The notes under the pieces: generated by a model | Databases searched by the model: none | What the model was told of the DNA's origin: nothing | What the model saw: the letters and a program-made list of their open reading frames with translations, nothing else | Shown here: positions 1 to 11,471 of the stretch, piece by piece | How positions within the stretch are numbered: position 1 is the stretch's first letter | Layout of the letters: the number at the start of each line of letters is the position of its first letter | Program-made: the position numbers and the translations under genes | DNA from: Paraspadella gotoi | Lineage: Eukaryota > Chaetognatha | NCBI GenBank assembly: GCA_051294375.1 | Contig: CM119267.1 | Coordinates: 22,383,486-22,447,485 of the forward strand | DNA: 64,000 nt | Direction of reading: 5' to 3'

Positions 1-199
1 CAAAGGTCTGGGGTTCTAGCCCGGTGGTCGTCTGGCAGTTAAGAGGGACGGGCGCTTAACCCGCCTGTAACATGGTGTTACAGCCTGATCCGAAGCTCAG
101 GGACTGCTTATATGAACGTTCTATCACTAACTGATAACAATAATTACTGTCTCTTCAACTGCTCCGTATCAGCGACTAAGTTATCGCTTCAATTATAAC
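1..199. repeat. Left edge: TYW3 intron with two inverted repeats and a B-box-like motif
   Basis: This stretch lies downstream of the TYW3 exon 1 donor and should be intron. It holds two short inverted repeats: GTTAAG at 38-43 with CTTAAC at 55-60, and CTGTAACA at 65-72 with TGTTACAG at 76-83 around a 3-nt loop. Positions 12-22 (GGTTCTAGCCC) resemble the pol III B-box consensus GGTTCNANNCC. Together this could be the 3' part of a tRNA-derived repeat whose 5' half is off the window. That is inference from short motifs only, and no second copy was found in the window. Confidence 0.25.
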
Positions 200-343
200 C
201 TGATCGTTTATAAGCGTCACCAAATCCTTGATGTGCCTATCGATTTCCCCCTTTCGGCTGAGATCAACTCCGCTCAACGCCTGCGTCTTTTGTTTGAAAA
301 ACACGTCCACCGCGCTCTTTTGTTTTTCGTCAGCATCGGACAT
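200..343 (-). CDS. TYW3: tRNA wybutosine-synthesizing protein 3, first coding exon (partial)
   Basis: This is the N-terminal exon of a TYW3-type protein, the S-adenosylmethionine-dependent methyltransferase that acts in wybutosine formation at position 37 of tRNA-Phe. The 48 residues starting at the ATG at 343 contain the family's N-terminal signature: an F..K.QAL stretch, then the DLSRKGEID core and a hydrophobic LVTLIND run, as in human TYW3. The exon ends at CAG|GTTATA (donor 199/198) in phase 0. The next exon should encode the conserved TTSSC motif. That motif is not present in bases 1-199, so the rest of the gene lies beyond the left edge. An in-frame upstream ATG at 379 would add 12 residues; I prefer 343 because family similarity begins after it. 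Confidence 0.75.
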
Positions 344-1142
344 AGTTCGAACAATAATTTCCCAGTGCGTATTTCTCATACGTAGAGATAACTAAAACGT
401 TTTTAGAAACATTTACAACATCGTTAGAAAAGGAAAGAGAAAAAAAAAGATCTACAGTCGCGCCGACTTTTTCGTCAGTAAAAAGTGTTTTGTGACATCA
501 CAGCGCGTGTAAAAGAACACGAAAAGAGAAAGAAAAATAACAAAAATTGATTGTTGGATCGAAAATTGGCAAATCGGGGAGGGAGGGGGTGAGTTTCGAT
601 CGCCGATCACGACAAAAGACTAGCAGTAAAAGAGTTCATTTTGTTCAATCTAAAGGAAAATAAATCAAACCGTTTTGTACGTGTGTGTATATTTTCTCTT
701 AAAGGCGTTCTTTGTCAACTTGAGGATTACAATTTTGAATTGCGGGTAGAGAGCGTGTATACAGAATATTTTGTAATGATTAGAAGACAAGGCACTGAAC
801 CGTCGGATTACAGGTTTTGGAAAAAAAAAACCACAAAAGACAACGCTGTGATATGATATGTCCATTAAAAATTACAAATATAAGTAAAATTTGCAAGAAA
901 GACATTCATCAGCGAGATAAAAACTCCGGATATGTCTTGGCCATGAAAAAAGAAGACACTACATTCATGGTGCGACGAATCACAACGGTATTAAACAACA
1001 ATAAATCTTTACTCGGTCCTATAAAAAACCTTGCGGGGTTTTTCTAAAAAGCTTTTAACTCGTACAAAACGAACCCTGTGAACACTTCTAGGTTTCGCGG
1101 TGATGTCTTTCTCTAGCATGTGTTGTTCTCTCTCTATCGCAT
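344..1142. other. Intergenic, TYW3 upstream / SFT2D downstream
   Basis: This is AT-rich DNA with no supportable gene. Plus-strand open frames at 641-856 and 817-1047 are lysine/asparagine-rich and match no family I know. The region must hold the 5' end of TYW3 and the 3'UTR of the SFT2D gene. Confidence 0.5.
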
Positions 1143-1694
1143 CTAGACGTCTAAGCAGGATCCGGCGCATTTTTTGATGGCGTCCCGGGCGAAGGGAATG
1201 TAGGAGATGGAGTACCAGGTCATCGCTAAAAACTGACAGATGCAGAAGATGAGCGTGAGGCCGCCCTTCTTTATAGCCAGTCCAGCGATTAGAGTCAAGA
1301 TCATAAACACGAAGACCAGCACCGTCGCAATGACCCGCGTCTTCGCGAACATCTTTTTAATCTGGTAAAAATTGGGACGAAACTTGTGTATTTGACGCCC
1401 TCCAAAAAACAGGAAAAACGTATAATGCCAAACCTGATTGACGGGGCCACAGAGGAAACACGTGGAGGACATGGCCACGATATTTCCCAAGGTGTAGAGG
1501 ATTCCAAAGGCCACCCACATGCTGAAGAAGATGCAAACGGAGCCGATGATGCTGAGGAGGATGCCGATAATGAAGCAGATGACGAAACCCTTGACCCGCG
1601 TTCCCCAACTCAACGTCGAATTGTCCATGACGCGAGTGAAAGCCCCGTCATCCTCCTCTTCCTCGCCGCTCAACGCGCGACGCAATTTATCCAT
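1143..1694 (-). CDS. SFT2D2: SFT2 domain vesicle transport protein (SFT2D1/2-like)
   Basis: A small four-helix membrane protein of the SFT2 family, which acts in retrograde endosome-to-Golgi vesicle fusion. Exons are 1434-1694 and 1143-1361. The frame reads straight through 1362-1433, but those 72 nt begin GTTTGG and end CCAG, and their removal joins the conserved GPVNQ to IKKMF. That restores a 159-residue protein, matching the usual length of about 160. Conserved features are the N-terminal MDKL start, a SLSW-like TLSW turn followed by four hydrophobic segments, and the C-terminal TWYSISYIPFARDA motif. I cannot tell whether SFT2D1 or SFT2D2 is the closer relative. There is no obvious polypyrimidine acceptor just upstream of this ATG. 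Confidence 0.9.
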   Translation of the reverse strand: MDKLRRALSGEEEEDDGAFTRVMDNSTLSWGTRVKGFVICFIIGILLSIIGSVCIFFSMWVAFGILYTLGNIVAMSSTCFLCGPVNQVWHYTFFLFFGGRQIHKFRPNFYQIKKMFAKTRVIATVLVFVFMILTLIAGLAIKKGGLTLIFCICQFLAMTWYSISYIPFARDAIKKCAGSCLDV

Positions 1695-2029
1695 TTTTTT
1701 AATTCAAGAGGGAAAGGGGAATGTTTTTGATTTCGTGTGTGGGTTTTTTGTTATGTTTTGTTTTTGTTTTTGTTTTTTTTTGGCCTTTTGGTTAAATACG
1801 AGATTATAAACAGTTTATAACTGGATGTATATAGTTGAAGGTTGACAAGGCTGTAAAGATTCAAAAATAACAAAGAATAAATCGTAAATCGTAACACAAA
1901 CAACCGAACTACAAAAATCTTCTACAACTTCGGAAGCGGATGAATAAGGATCGAATCATTCGCCTCCGTCCACGGTTTATTCTCATGAAAATCTTTTCGA
2001 AAGAATCTCTTTCCACTCAGTCTCTCTCC
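1695..2029. other. Intergenic, SFT2D upstream / NOLC1 3' end
   Basis: A T-rich stretch with a long poly-T run near 1745-1780. On the minus strand a canonical AATAAA lies at 1976-1981, about 50 nt past the NOLC1 stop, and is a good polyadenylation signal candidate. No gene is seen. Confidence 0.5.
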
Positions 2030-4612
2030 TCAATCGTCGAACTTGAAAGAGTTGCACCCAGTGTCGATGGATCCGCCCTTGTAAGATCCTCGCTTCTTTT
2101 TCGTCTTCTCGTGCCTGAAGTCTTTGCCGCGGACTTTGATGAGTTGCTCGGCGGCCTGTTTGCCGTATTTGTCGAAGGAGCCGTCGTGTGAGTTGTCGCG
2201 GAGTTGAGGAAGGACTTGGATGTCCTCTTCCTTGACGCGGCGGAACCGATTGGGGGCGTTGTCCTTCTTGGCCTTTTTCGACGGAGGCTGGCCCGCGTCG
2301 AGGCTAGAGTCGGCCGTCACGAACGAAGCCGAGTTCGATTCGGAGTTGACCGAGTTCGCAGCGGCGGGCGTCGGGGGCTTGGGCGTGCTAGTGGCCAACG
2401 CCGATGGCGCTTTTTGCGGAACGGGAGTGTTTCCCGCCGAGGAGATCGCTTTTCGCTTGAGATCCGTTTTCTTAATGGGAGTGATGGAATCGACGTGGCC
2501 GTTGATCTTCTTCGGGGCAGAAGTTTCGTCTTCCGAGTCGCTCTCTTCTTCCGAGGAAGATTCCTCTTCGGAACTGGATTCCTCTTTCGCCGGAGTTTTC
2601 GTTGTTTTAGCAGCAACTTTGGCGCCATTTTTGTTTCCCGTTTTATCTCCTTCTTTGGCCGCATTTTTCGGCGGCGTTTTGGCGGTTGCCTTAGCCGAGT
2701 TCGCCGCTGGTGGAGCCGTTTCCTCGTCGCTCTCGTCGCTGTCCGTTTCTTCTTCGGATGAGCTCGATTCTTTTGCGGCGGCGGCTTTGACAGCAGCAGC
2801 TTTAGAATCTTTGGTTGCCGGTTTAGGAGCTTGGCCGTTAAGCTGCTGAGGAGTCGAGGTGTCCATCTCCGAATCGCTGGATGACTCCTCTTCCGAGGAA
2901 CTGGATTCTTCAACAGGCGCGGGTTTCTTAGTCGTTTTTGAGGCGACAGGTTTAACTTTATCCTCCGTTTTGGACCCTGCCTTGGACGCGCTCTTATCGG
3001 CCGCTTTTGGTGTCGTTTTAGAGGTTAGTTTAGGCGTCGCCTTTTTGGGCGTTGTTGTAGGCGACACTTTGGCGGCCGCTTTCGGCGTGGTTGGCTCTTT
3101 CGTGCCCTTTTTCGGCGGTGCTGGCGGCGTCGGCGCGGCCTTTTTAGGCTCGTCGTCGTCGGATTCTTCATCAGAAGATTCTTCTTCCGACGAGGATTCT
3201 TCTTTCTTCTCTATCGTAGTTTTAACAGCGGGGGTCTTTGAAGGCGCAGGTTTTTTCGCCGCTTCGTCCTCGTCCTCCGATTCCGAAGATTCCTCCTCGG
3301 AAGAGGAAGATTCCGCTTTTTTTGCTCTGTTTGCGACGGCCGGACTTTTTGCTTGAGCAGCGGCGGGCTTGACGGCCGGACTTTTTGGTTGAGCAGCGGC
3401 GGGCTTGGCGGCCGCCTTTACCGGCTCCTCTTCCTCGCTAGAAGATTCTTCCTCCGATGAACTCGAATCTTCTTTTTTCGAGGCTGCGGCGCCGGATTTA
3501 GGCTTGGACGGCGCCGAGACGGGGGCAGAAGGCTTGGTAGGCTCGTCGTCGTCCTCGCTGGACGATTCCTCTGAAGATTCTTCGGACGACGAGGGTTTCT
3601 TCGCGACTTCTTTGTTTTCCTTTTTCGCAGTCGTTTCCTTCATTTCTTCCTCGGTGTCGCTCTCCTCCTCGGAGGACGATTCCTCTTCCGAACTGGACTC
3701 GGCCTTAGCTGTCGTCTTCGTCGGGGTCTTCGTCGGGGTCTTCGTCGGGGTCTTCGTCGCTGGAGTGGCTGGTTTTGTCCCGCTCGCCTTGCCAGTTTTG
3801 GCGTTGGCGTTCTTGTCCGGAGTCTTCTTCGTCGCCGCAGTTTTGGATTTCTCCGCTGACTTTTTGCCGTTCTCCTTATTGGCCGCCGCCTTTTTGTTGG
3901 AAGCTTCATCACCCGGTTTTTGGGAAGCCTTGGGAGAAACTGATTTAGATTCTGCATTTTTCGTTGTCGTCGCAGTCGTTTGAGATTTCGACGTAGATTC
4001 CGATTCGCTCTCTTCGCTCTCAGATTCGTCCGATTCGTCCGACGAAGATTCGGGCGGCTTCTGCGTCTTCTTCACTTCGGGCTTTTTCGATTCGACTTTT
4101 TCCTTTCCCTTTTTAACTTCGGTCCCCTTCTTTAAGATTCCCTTCTTAGCATCTTCATTTTCCGCTTTCTTCGTTTCTTTCGCTTCCGTCTTCTTAACTT
4201 TGTCCTTTGTCCCTTTGGCTTCTTCCTTTTTCGCTTCCTTTTTATTCGCCTTCGCCGGCTTCTTTACTTTCTTTTCCTCCTCTTCCTCGGAACTCGACTC
4301 TTCCTCCTCCGAACTGGATTCCTTCTTTTCTTGTTTAGCCTTTTTCGCCGCCTGGATTTCTTCCATCTCGCTGTCACTCGACGACTCCGCTTCTCCTTTC
4401 CGAGATGCCGAAGCGCTCTTCCGCTTCAAGCACTCGTCCCTGATCCTCGTGAGCGAAGATTCGAAGAAGGCGGCCGCGTCGGCGTCGAGTTTAGGATCGA
4501 GGGCGATGGCGTACTTGTTTTGAATGATCTGGATCTCCTTGGGAAAGGTGGATTTGAGAAAAGAGCAGATGTAGGAGAGCACGTCCGCGTCCACCGGTTT
4601 TTTTGTCTCCAT
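2030..4612 (-). CDS. NOLC1: Nucleolar phosphoprotein Nopp140 (NOLC1/SRP40)
   Basis: A single-exon gene for a nucleolar/Cajal body chaperone that binds box C/D and H/ACA snoRNPs. The protein is about 860 residues from the ATG at 4612. It has a short N-terminal helical module with a DVLSYICSFL-type motif, replacing the usual LisH-like start. A long low-complexity middle follows, in which acidic serine clusters (ESSSEEE repeats, more than ten blocks) alternate with Lys/Ala/Pro-rich spacers, the hallmark of CK2-phosphorylated Nopp140. It ends with the SRP40 C-terminal domain: NRFRRV, the FDKYG..A...LI.VRG core, KKKRGSYKGGSID and a terminal SFKFDD. Tandem TKTP units occur near 3710-3760. In-frame sequence continues to an ATG at 4690 but lacks family similarity. 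A polyadenylation signal lies about 50 nt downstream. Confidence 0.92.
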   Translation of the reverse strand: METKKPVDADVLSYICSFLKSTFPKEIQIIQNKYAIALDPKLDADAAAFFESSLTRIRDECLKRKSASASRKGEAESSSDSEMEEIQAAKKAKQEKKESSSEEEESSSEEEEEKKVKKPAKANKKEAKKEEAKGTKDKVKKTEAKETKKAENEDAKKGILKKGTEVKKGKEKVESKKPEVKKTQKPPESSSDESDESESEESESESTSKSQTTATTTKNAESKSVSPKASQKPGDEASNKKAAANKENGKKSAEKSKTAATKKTPDKNANAKTGKASGTKPATPATKTPTKTPTKTPTKTTAKAESSSEEESSSEEESDTEEEMKETTAKKENKEVAKKPSSSEESSEESSSEDDDEPTKPSAPVSAPSKPKSGAAASKKEDSSSSEEESSSEEEEPVKAAAKPAAAQPKSPAVKPAAAQAKSPAVANRAKKAESSSSEEESSESEDEDEAAKKPAPSKTPAVKTTIEKKEESSSEEESSDEESDDDEPKKAAPTPPAPPKKGTKEPTTPKAAAKVSPTTTPKKATPKLTSKTTPKAADKSASKAGSKTEDKVKPVASKTTKKPAPVEESSSSEEESSSDSEMDTSTPQQLNGQAPKPATKDSKAAAVKAAAAKESSSSEEETDSDESDEETAPPAANSAKATAKTPPKNAAKEGDKTGNKNGAKVAAKTTKTPAKEESSSEEESSSEEESDSEDETSAPKKINGHVDSITPIKKTDLKRKAISSAGNTPVPQKAPSALATSTPKPPTPAAANSVNSESNSASFVTADSSLDAGQPPSKKAKKDNAPNRFRRVKEEDIQVLPQLRDNSHDGSFDKYGKQAAEQLIKVRGKDFRHEKTKKKRGSYKGGSIDTGCNSFKFDD

Positions 4613-5120
4613 CGCGGCGGCGGAGCGGAGGAAAATTAAATTATCTCGAGTTAATTTGGATGATGATACTGGATCAAGGCACGCGGCCAATGAAACTAAA
4701 ATGATTCGAAAAGATAAAATATATAAAATTAAAATATAAAATAATAAAAATCAAAATATGATACTTCATCTCTTTTTTTTTGTGTCAGTACCTTTTTTGG
4801 ACAAACACTAGGATATGGTTATTTGAGCAAATGTAAAAGCAAAATAACCGTACCGAGAGGATAACGAATGATGCAATGCTGACGCTATGTAAATATTAAA
4901 AAGGCATACTTCGATTTCTAGCACATTTTTCATGTTAACAATAAATATAGAGTATAAGTAAAGAGTAGACTATAGACTAGTTTCGGAAAACGCGGTAAAC
5001 AAAAAAAAACAGGAGAAAAAAGAAAAACACTGAAAAGAAGAAAAAAGGGAAAAAATAGGAAAAAACTAGAAAAAGTATAATTTAAAAGATAAAAAAAATA
5101 GAAAGAAAAAATAAACCAAA
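4613..5120. other. Intergenic, NOLC1 upstream / PPP1R3 3' end
   Basis: AT-rich, with homopurine runs between about 4990 and 5120 on the plus strand. The first 78 bases are an open in-frame extension of NOLC1 that is probably 5'UTR. No independent gene is seen. Confidence 0.45.
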
Positions 5121-7536
5121 TCAGAGAAAGGATATCCAAGTTCTGTCGGCGTCGTGCAGAGGACACTGACGGGCGTAGCACTCGACGACGTAATTGACGC
5201 CATCGTTGTTGTCCCAGTAGATACGACCCATCGCCGAGTAACAGACGGCAAACTCGAACACGTCGCCCTTGACGAAGTGGCGGGGGACGTTGAGGGTGAA
5301 GTTGTAGGAGGAAGAAGAGGAGGAGGAAGAGACGCGACCTTGGGGGTGAGGAAAAAAGGGTTAATACGAAAAAAAAAGTTTTGTAGACAAAAAAATAAAG
5401 TCAAGTACAAGTATAAAATTGTATTGATTCAATACCGGCAGGGACGTCGTCGAAAGAATTCCAGTCGTTATAAGTACAACGGATGAAGACTTTTTTCTGG
5501 TCGTCGGACGAGAGATTTGCAACTTCTGCTGTGCCTATTTTGACGTATCAATTTCCTTTGCATAATGCAGTGTGAAATTTCACCTCATGATTTCCCTTCA
5601 ACTCACCCAATATCAAGTCCGGAGTGATGTGAAACTTGTCTAACACCACCTTCCTTTCCTCTAGTAGGCGATTCTTTACCGCCTCACTCCTCGCCTCCGT
5701 GTTGAAATTTAATGGGATGAAGAAGCGAGCGCCGATGTCTCGCCGGTCGCGTTCGATTCCCGACCTCAACGCTTCCAACGCCCGAGAAGGGATGCGAATC
5801 TCGTCCGATTTCAGAAATTGCTTTCGCGTCGAGATGTCATGGCCTAAAAGGAAACGAAATATGCTTATAAAACTGTTCCACTATACTAAATTACAAAGGG
5901 TTTCCCGTCCGTTTAAGTTGAGATTCTCCGAAGGTAAGAAAAAAAAAACATTAAACATTCCACTGGCTTCATAGTAATTTCTACATTTTAACTTAATCTT
6001 TTCAACCTTTCAATTTAAAATTCCCAATACCGAAACATCCACTGTCTAATAAGGTACCTTCGGTGTCGGCGAATCTGACACGAAGCATCCTTTTTGCGCA
6101 CTCGCTCCTCTTATCTTTCTTCGAAGGTTCTGCCGAGTGGCTTCTCTTAATTGCACTGGAAGAAGAGGATCTCGACGGCTTGCGCCCAGAAGAGGCGGAC
6201 TGACTGTGAAGACTCTTGTCGAAGCCGTTGGGAAGAGTGGCCAAAGGTTGAGCAATCGAGTCTATAGAGGGTTTTGCGATGTTACAGGTAGGCAATTGTA
6301 CTCATAAGCCTAAAATCTAGAGTGTAAATGCCATCTTAATTGTCCCCCCCCCCTAGACAACATCGCAATAATCAACCATTTATCTCTCGCTTGCCTTTTT
6401 TGTCGCCAAAATAGGGGATCCATTCGGAAACAATCTTTGGGACGTCGGAAGAAGAATCTATATCTTTTTCCTGCGAAGTGGAGCCATCGAGAAAAAAGCC
6501 CACGTACACTTTTGATTCGGGATTCTTGAAGATCTTTCTCGAGCTAAATTCCAGATCTTCGTCGATTAACTTGTCGAACAGGGGAAGTAATCTTTAAAGA
6601 TACACAATAATAATAAAAGAAAAAGATTTTCGATCAGACTTTGCCTCGAGTTCCTCACCGGTCCTTATGCAGCGATTCCATCGAGGCGCTTCTGCCGAGG
6701 AAGCTGGGAATGCTGGAGGCGCTCGAATTTTTCTCGCAGGTGCAATCGGAGAGATTCTTGGGCAAGAAGTCGGCATAGTACTTTTTGAGGTCGACATCGG
6801 ACGGGGGCGGACATATCCACTCGCTCGTGGGATAGAGATCACGTGTAAGTACGGTCACCAGGGCGCTTTGGCCGCCGACCCAAGCGGCTGAGAATCAAAT
6901 CCGAAAAGGGAAAGTTTTTTAGACCATTAGGCAATAGGCATGAAGCCGAAACCTTTTCTCAACGCATTAATAGATTAGATAGAATTTGATTTACGTTTCG
7001 ACTTCGACGTTCGAAATTCGATTCACTAGATCCACTTTCTTTTCTTTTAAATTTATTCCAACACTCCCCGCAATCAAATTAACACGAAAGAAAACAACAA
7101 TAATTCGGAGTAAAAAGAACTTACTCGGCGGTCTGTGCGTTTCAGAGAACACTCGCCGGCCGAGAGAGCCATGCACTTGGCAGCCAGTGTCGCGATTCTC
7201 TTTAAGATCGCGCGAGAACCTCGGCCAGGAACCGTCGGGGGCGCTTTTCGAGCCGACCACGCCGACGAGGCCGCGACGCGGCGACGTTGACTCTCGGCGG
7301 CGGAAGTCTTCGCTCGGGCGATCGACCGTGAAGCCTTTGTTATCGAGATTAAACCGAGGAGGTGTATCTCTGAAAAGAGACCAGTCGGCCGAGAGTTCCG
7401 GGGATCTCGAAACACATTTCATTTCCGAACGCGAGGCCTGCACCAAGTCCGCCAGATCTCCGCCTCCAACAACTTCCTTCTTCCCGGACAGGAGGCTCTG
7501 GAGAGTGGAAACCCTCCCGTTTCCCAAGGACTGCAT
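5121..7536 (-). CDS. Protein phosphatase 1 glycogen-targeting regulatory subunit (PPP1R3 family)
   Basis: Seven exons: 7125-7536, 6659-6887, 6377-6591, 6058-6300, 5607-5843, 5436-5534 and 5121-5338. They sum to 1653 nt (550 residues) and reading phase is continuous at every junction. The product should dock PP1 catalytic subunit on glycogen. The PP1-binding RVxF motif appears as RVRFADTEG, split by the exon 4/5 junction. The C-terminal half is a CBM21 carbohydrate-binding domain: a GTAEV...VFIRCTYNDW strand, then the hallmark GRIYWDNNDGVNY. The roughly 300 residues before RVxF have no recognised domain and make this subunit longer than vertebrate PPP1R3B/C/D. Joining of the first three exons to the rest rests on splice phase alone and is less certain than exons 4-7. 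An AG acceptor-like site at 7591-7592 lies 54 nt upstream of the ATG. Confidence 0.82.
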
Positions 7537-7663
7537 TCCCCTCCTAATTCTCAGAAATAGGGGGGTGGGTTATTTCTTAATTTGTCATGGCTGTAAAAAA
7601 AAAATTAACGTGAGAAAATGAAATGAACAGATGGTACCGTATTTCACGCTCTTTTGAATACGC

Positions 7664-7702
<39 letters not shown>

Positions 7703-8083
7703 GAGAGGGAGGGAGGGAGGGAGAGAGAGAGAATATAAGTACCGGAAGTAAAACGCATGAGACGATTCAGAAACATAAATATCACGTCTGGTAAAATACA
7801 TACAGAAATATGGCATTGAAAAATCTAGGAGAGAAATTAAATAATTAAAAAGAAATAAAAAATTGCGAAGCCATCTAGGTTATTAGAATTTCATTTTCAT
7901 TCATAATATTTTTATTTCTTATTAAAATTAGATAATCCCATTTTCCCATACTCAAATTACTCAAGTCTATCAACCTGCCTCCTCCCCCTCGGAAAAACGC
8001 ACAAAAGATCAATGATCAACATTTATACACGAATTATGTATGTATATTGTACACAACAACTTTTTTGCTCATATGACAGCAAT
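7537..8083. repeat. Intergenic with a GA/CT microsatellite
   Basis: This gap separates PPP1R3 and WDR5. It contains a GA-rich microsatellite at about 7664-7733 on the plus strand, with GAGG variants in the middle. On the minus strand an AATAAA at 7911-7916 is a possible WDR5 polyadenylation signal, about 170 nt past the stop. No gene is seen. Confidence 0.7.
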
Positions 8084-9781
<1,698 letters not shown>

Positions 9782-10038
9782 CTCGAATATTTAGTAAGGA
9801 CCCCTTATCTCTTAGAAATTCTTTAGTTATTATGCGAGATTTCGATTACCTACTATCTTCAAAAACATAATATTAGTGAAAAATAAGACGTATCACAGAC
9901 AGACAGAAACATATATTTAAACTGGAAACGATTGAGAGGTTACATATAAAATTATGTAATTCACTTGTCGAAATTTGAGAATAAATTTCAATAAACTTAA
10001 AAAGTGCCTCGCGGAAGGGGACAACCAGTCCCGAGTTT

Positions 10039-11133
10039 TCACACATGTTGAGCGAAAAAGGTCAGAGCGGCTTCGATGGCTTTTTTCACGTCCCGGTTGA
10101 CGTTAGATTCCCGCATGCTGCCCCTCGTCGTCCACCCGTGCACCATCTCGGGAAACTCGACGATCTCCAGGTTTTTCCCCAGGATTTTGGTTCCGAGTCC
10201 GCCGGGCTTGACGTTGGCGTGGTCGTTCCCTATTTTTTTAAAAAAATAATATACTAATTAAAACAGTATAATAATTATTAATTGATGAATGACTTTTGAA
10301 TATATCTCTACGAGACAATACACACTTTTTTCTCTCTTCCTGTTTGATTCTCAATCACTCACCCGAAGCCAAAAATAAACTCACCCGCCGGCATAAAAAG
10401 CTGGGGACACTTAACGGCTTTGAGCATACGCGTTTCGTCGTCGCCGCTCATCTTAGCGATCCCCGTGTGCGCCGGGTGCATGGAGACCCCGGCTTTAAAC
10501 TCGGACATGGCGCATTCTTTGACGACCATGTAGGTGCCCCAGCAGGTGCCGATGGCAGCAAAGCGGGATCCACCCATCGACTTGGCCTTTCCTAGAACGG
10601 CTTCCACGTCCTTCACCAGGTGCCGCCAGTCAGACTTGGACTAAGGACGTGGCCAAAAAAATATAATTTAACAATATTTTTGCTTCAAAACATAAATGTG
10701 ACGATAACAACCTTTAGAAAATCACCAGCTCCTGGTTTCTTTGGATCGTGATAATCGCCCTTTCGGTAAAAATCAGGCAACATGACCAAATAACCTACAA
10801 AAGTCAGAAGCTAAGCTGCTAAGAAGATTCTAATTTTAATAAAAAATTGTAAATATTTTTCAACTTTTCTACCTCATTTTACTTTTTTTCTAAATGTGTT
10901 TTCGCTTTATAAAATCTTGGCCAACCTCTTTCCGAAAAGAAATCGCAAAGCATCTTCGTTCGTCCCCCATTGAAACCGAAAATGTCGTAATTCCAAAGAA
11001 TGCATTTTCCGTCGATGGGTTCTCCCACGTGATAAACGTCCATGTCGCCCATGCGTTCGACTCTACCATGGGGTTTGTAAGTGTCTGAGGGAGTTTCCAA
11101 GGCGCCCCAAGATCCATCGGGACAACATTCCAT
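10039..11133 (-). CDS. Dienelactone hydrolase family protein (copy 1)
   Basis: Exons 10926-11133, 10712-10794, 10385-10640 and 10039-10229 encode 245 residues of an alpha/beta-hydrolase of the DLH family, related to carboxymethylenebutenolidase. The likely nucleophile is the Cys of GTCWGT, with Asp in GNDHA and His in EMVHGW completing the Cys-Asp-His triad. The N-terminal half shows the family's WNYDIFGFNGGR strand-turn. The natural substrate is unknown; DLH enzymes cleave cyclic or other small esters. A second copy (22340-23393) has the same length and the same intron phases. The 257-bp gap to WDR5 upstream is featureless. Confidence 0.88.
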
Positions 11134-11471
11134 GCTTTTTATTAACCCCTATATGGGGAAGAAAGGTCTGAAACGAAGTCGGGGATATATTCGAACACGT
11201 TTTGCGATTAAATCTGAAGTAAGACTACGCTTGGCGATTCCTGAAATAAGGAAGAAAAATAACGCGAAGCGAATTATTTTTTTTAAAAATTTCGCCAATT
11301 TTTAAAACGGAAAACCGAATAACGGACTTTTAAAAATAAAATCTTTTCGAGTAAGATTTAAAAAGAATTACAGAATTATCAAAAACACTGGTATCAGTTT
11401 ATGGCAGTTATGTTCACGCTTTTTATTGTTTTCCCCCCCCCCTTTTGTTCAGTGACTGATGGCACTTATTT
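11134..11471. other. Intergenic, DLH copy 1 upstream / VIRMA 3' end
   Basis: AT-rich. On the minus strand an AATAAA at 11422-11427 sits about 45 nt past the VIRMA stop and is a good polyadenylation signal candidate. A C-run lies near 11432-11441. No gene is seen. Confidence 0.55.

Noticed and set aside
641-1047. Plus-strand frames between TYW3 and SFT2D
   Set aside because: Short, Lys/Asn-rich, no homology, in AT-rich intergenic DNA.
2204-4639. Long plus-strand open frames opposite NOLC1
   Set aside because: They are the antisense of the Ser/Glu and Lys/Ala repeats; codon bias of the real gene keeps the other strand open. The translations are low-complexity and match nothing.
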